Source: Peptoniphilaceae bacterium (GTDB taxonomy: Bacteria; Bacillota; Clostridia; Tissierellales; Peptoniphilaceae). From it: a stretch of DNA of 64,000 bases. The position numbers were made by a program, and so were the translations under genes. The stretch covers positions 1 to 64,000 of the forward strand of contig CAJUSY010000006.1 in assembly GCA_910589545.1 (NCBI GenBank). Direction: 5' to 3'. Shown here piece after piece: positions 62,836-64,000 of this stretch. The notes beneath the pieces were generated by a model, which saw only the letters and a program-made list of their open reading frames with translations, searched no databases and had not been told where the DNA came from. Each line of letters starts with the position of its first letter. Within the stretch, counting starts at the first letter, position 1.

Positions 62836-64000
62836 TTATCTTTCCCATTTCCCGCGTTTGTATATTATAAATCCTATTAAAACTGTAAGTCCATTGGACA
62901 CTAACATCGAAATCCAAATTCCAGTTGATCCAAGATCTGTTAATTTTTTTAGTATCATAATCAACGGCAGCCTTAGAACCCATAATCTAGCAAGTGATAA
63001 ATACATTGTAAGTTTTGTTTTCCCAACTCCTTGGAAGAAACCATTAATAGCTGAGAAATAACCCATGAAAAATGTAATTATTGCTGAGAAATACATGTAC
63101 TCACTAGCTTGCCTCCAAAGTTCAAAATCAGAACGATCTTTTATAAATATCGAAAGAAGTTGATCTTTGAATAATAATATTATTATCGCAGATGCCAAAG
63201 AGAAGAAAGTTATTATAACATTTGCCCTTTTGAAAATATCCTTACTTCTTTCCTTTTTCCCTGCTCCGATATTTTGTCCTGTGATTGATGTCAGCGCCAT
63301 TCCAATTCCTATAGCCCCTTGGTTGAAGATATCGGAAAGTCTGTTGCCCATTGAAAAAGCTGCAAGCGTAGTTGTACCGTATGATTGAATGAATCCATTA
63401 AGTACAGTAAATCCTATTGCTTCTCCACTTGAACCAAGTGATGCCGGAATTGCGATGGAAAATATATGTTTGATTATTCCCATATCTAGGTTGAAATCCT
63501 TAAAATTAACTTCAATTTCGGATTCTTTATTGACAACTCTTATTGCAAATACTACTAGCAAAACTTTTGATAAAACAGTCGCCCATGCAGCACCTGCAAG
63601 TCCCATATTAAGTCCTGGTATTCCAAGAACATTATCAAAAATAAAAAACGGATCTATTAGAACATTTGTAACAGATGAAATCGTTGAAATAATCGTCATG
63701 GACTTTGTTCTTCCTTGTGAGTTGAGTATTGATTGATATCCGAAAAATATCATATCAAACAAAAGCCCAATAGAGTTTATTGCAAGAAATATGTACGATT
63801 TGTACTCAAAGCTACCACTAGCTCCCATCCACTTTACAATAAACGGAGCTGTTATTACACCTAGTATACTGAAAATAACACCAAGTACTGTTGTAAGTAA
63901 TAATGTGTGAACTGCGTATATTGAACAGTCCTTTAATTTCCTAGCACCAAGTCTTTGACTCATCAAAGAAGTAGCTGCTACACTAACTCCTAGCCCCACT
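62836..64000 (-). CDS. MATE family efflux transporter, C-terminal part
   Basis: 387 codons visible; the N-terminus lies beyond the right edge. Starting inside the second MATE repeat's first half (VAATSLMSQRLGARKLKD) and reading about nine helices, with NVLIDPFFIF, GAAWATVLSKV and GAGKKERSK segments of the NorM/DinF-like MatE fold. Exports cationic drugs or metabolites in exchange for Na+ or H+. Stop and terminator are intact, so only the 5' end is missing. Confidence 0.85.
   Translation of the reverse strand, partial: VGLGVSVAATSLMSQRLGARKLKDCSIYAVHTLLLTTVLGVIFSILGVITAPFIVKWMGASGSFEYKSYIFLAINSIGLLFDMIFFGYQSILNSQGRTKSMTIISTISSVTNVLIDPFFIFDNVLGIPGLNMGLAGAAWATVLSKVLLVVFAIRVVNKESEIEVNFKDFNLDMGIIKHIFSIAIPASLGSSGEAIGFTVLNGFIQSYGTTTLAAFSMGNRLSDIFNQGAIGIGMALTSITGQNIGAGKKERSKDIFKRANVIITFFSLASAIIILLFKDQLLSIFIKDRSDFELWRQASEYMYFSAIITFFMGYFSAINGFFQGVGKTKLTMYLSLARLWVLRLPLIMILKKLTDLGSTGIWISMLVSNGLTVLIGFIIYKRGKWER

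Noticed and set aside
1..64000. CRISPR array, prophage or large integrated element
   Set aside because: No evenly spaced repeats, phage structural genes, integrase or attachment sites were seen; mobile DNA is limited to the IS remnants near 1.4-1.8 kb.

Overview
The window is low-GC, gene-dense DNA (roughly one third GC by eye) from an anaerobic Gram-positive bacterium. Glycine reductase with two kinds of selenoprotein, the arginine deiminase pathway, a SUF system with SufU, a flavodiiron protein and a large SRP RNA point to an amino-acid-fermenting member of the Peptoniphilaceae/Tissierellia. Several protein sequences look like Finegoldia magna; that species call is recognition from memory, not a database result.

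Layout. 0-1.8 kb: a membrane/coiled-coil protein, then a graveyard of IS30-type and IS1182-type fragments. 1.8-5.4 kb: a LysR regulator broken by an in-frame stop, a divergent DASS-family transporter with an apparent +1 frameshift, and an ApgM-like phosphomutase. 5.5-10.4 kb: sufCBDSU (minus strand). 10.5-12.2 kb: a small acidic protein and HtrA. 12.4-19.9 kb: the glycine cleavage genes gcvT-gcvH-gcvPA-gcvPB-lpdA preceded by fhs. 20-28.4 kb: flavodiiron protein, TtcA-like thiolase, WalJ-like hydrolase, O-antigen-ligase-like protein, arcA-arcB, two GNAT acetyltransferases and a lipoprotein. 28.4-34.5 kb: a tightly overlapping minus-strand unit holding a ClC channel, two proteins of unknown function, the selenium-linked proteins YedF and DUF3343, MscS, DUF951 and a GT2-GtrA fusion. 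34.6-42.6 kb: marR-ftsH, an XRE regulator, Mrp, ppk1-ppx and a GlsB-type stress protein. 42.7-43.1 kb: tRNA-Ser(GGA) and SRP RNA. 43.3-56.8 kb: an AGCS symporter and the glycine reductase region (trxB, grdA copy 1, a YkvI-type transporter, selA, grdX, trxA, grdE, grdA copy 2, grdB, grdC, grdD). 56.9-64 kb: YitT, a pyridoxamine kinase, murC with a choloylglycine-hydrolase-like gene, a DAACS symporter and the end of a MATE exporter.

How the genes work together. The AGCS symporter can import glycine or alanine. Glycine can be oxidised by the cleavage system (feeding one-carbon units to Fhs, which can yield ATP) or reduced by GrdA/B/E with thioredoxin and thioredoxin reductase to acetyl phosphate through GrdC/D: a complete Stickland-type glycine economy. 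SelA supplies Sec-tRNA for three in-frame UGA codons (two grdA, one grdB). YedF and DUF3343 may serve selenium or sulfur handling. selB, selD and selC are not in the window.

The most interesting signals are: the two grdA copies, whose similarity changes abruptly at the Sec codon; nested hairpins around the grdB UGA; a perfect consensus promoter with two hairpins in the selA-grdX gap; the ion-channel/selenium operon; a sigma-B-like promoter before the GlsB gene; and the parallel decay of a regulator-transporter pair.
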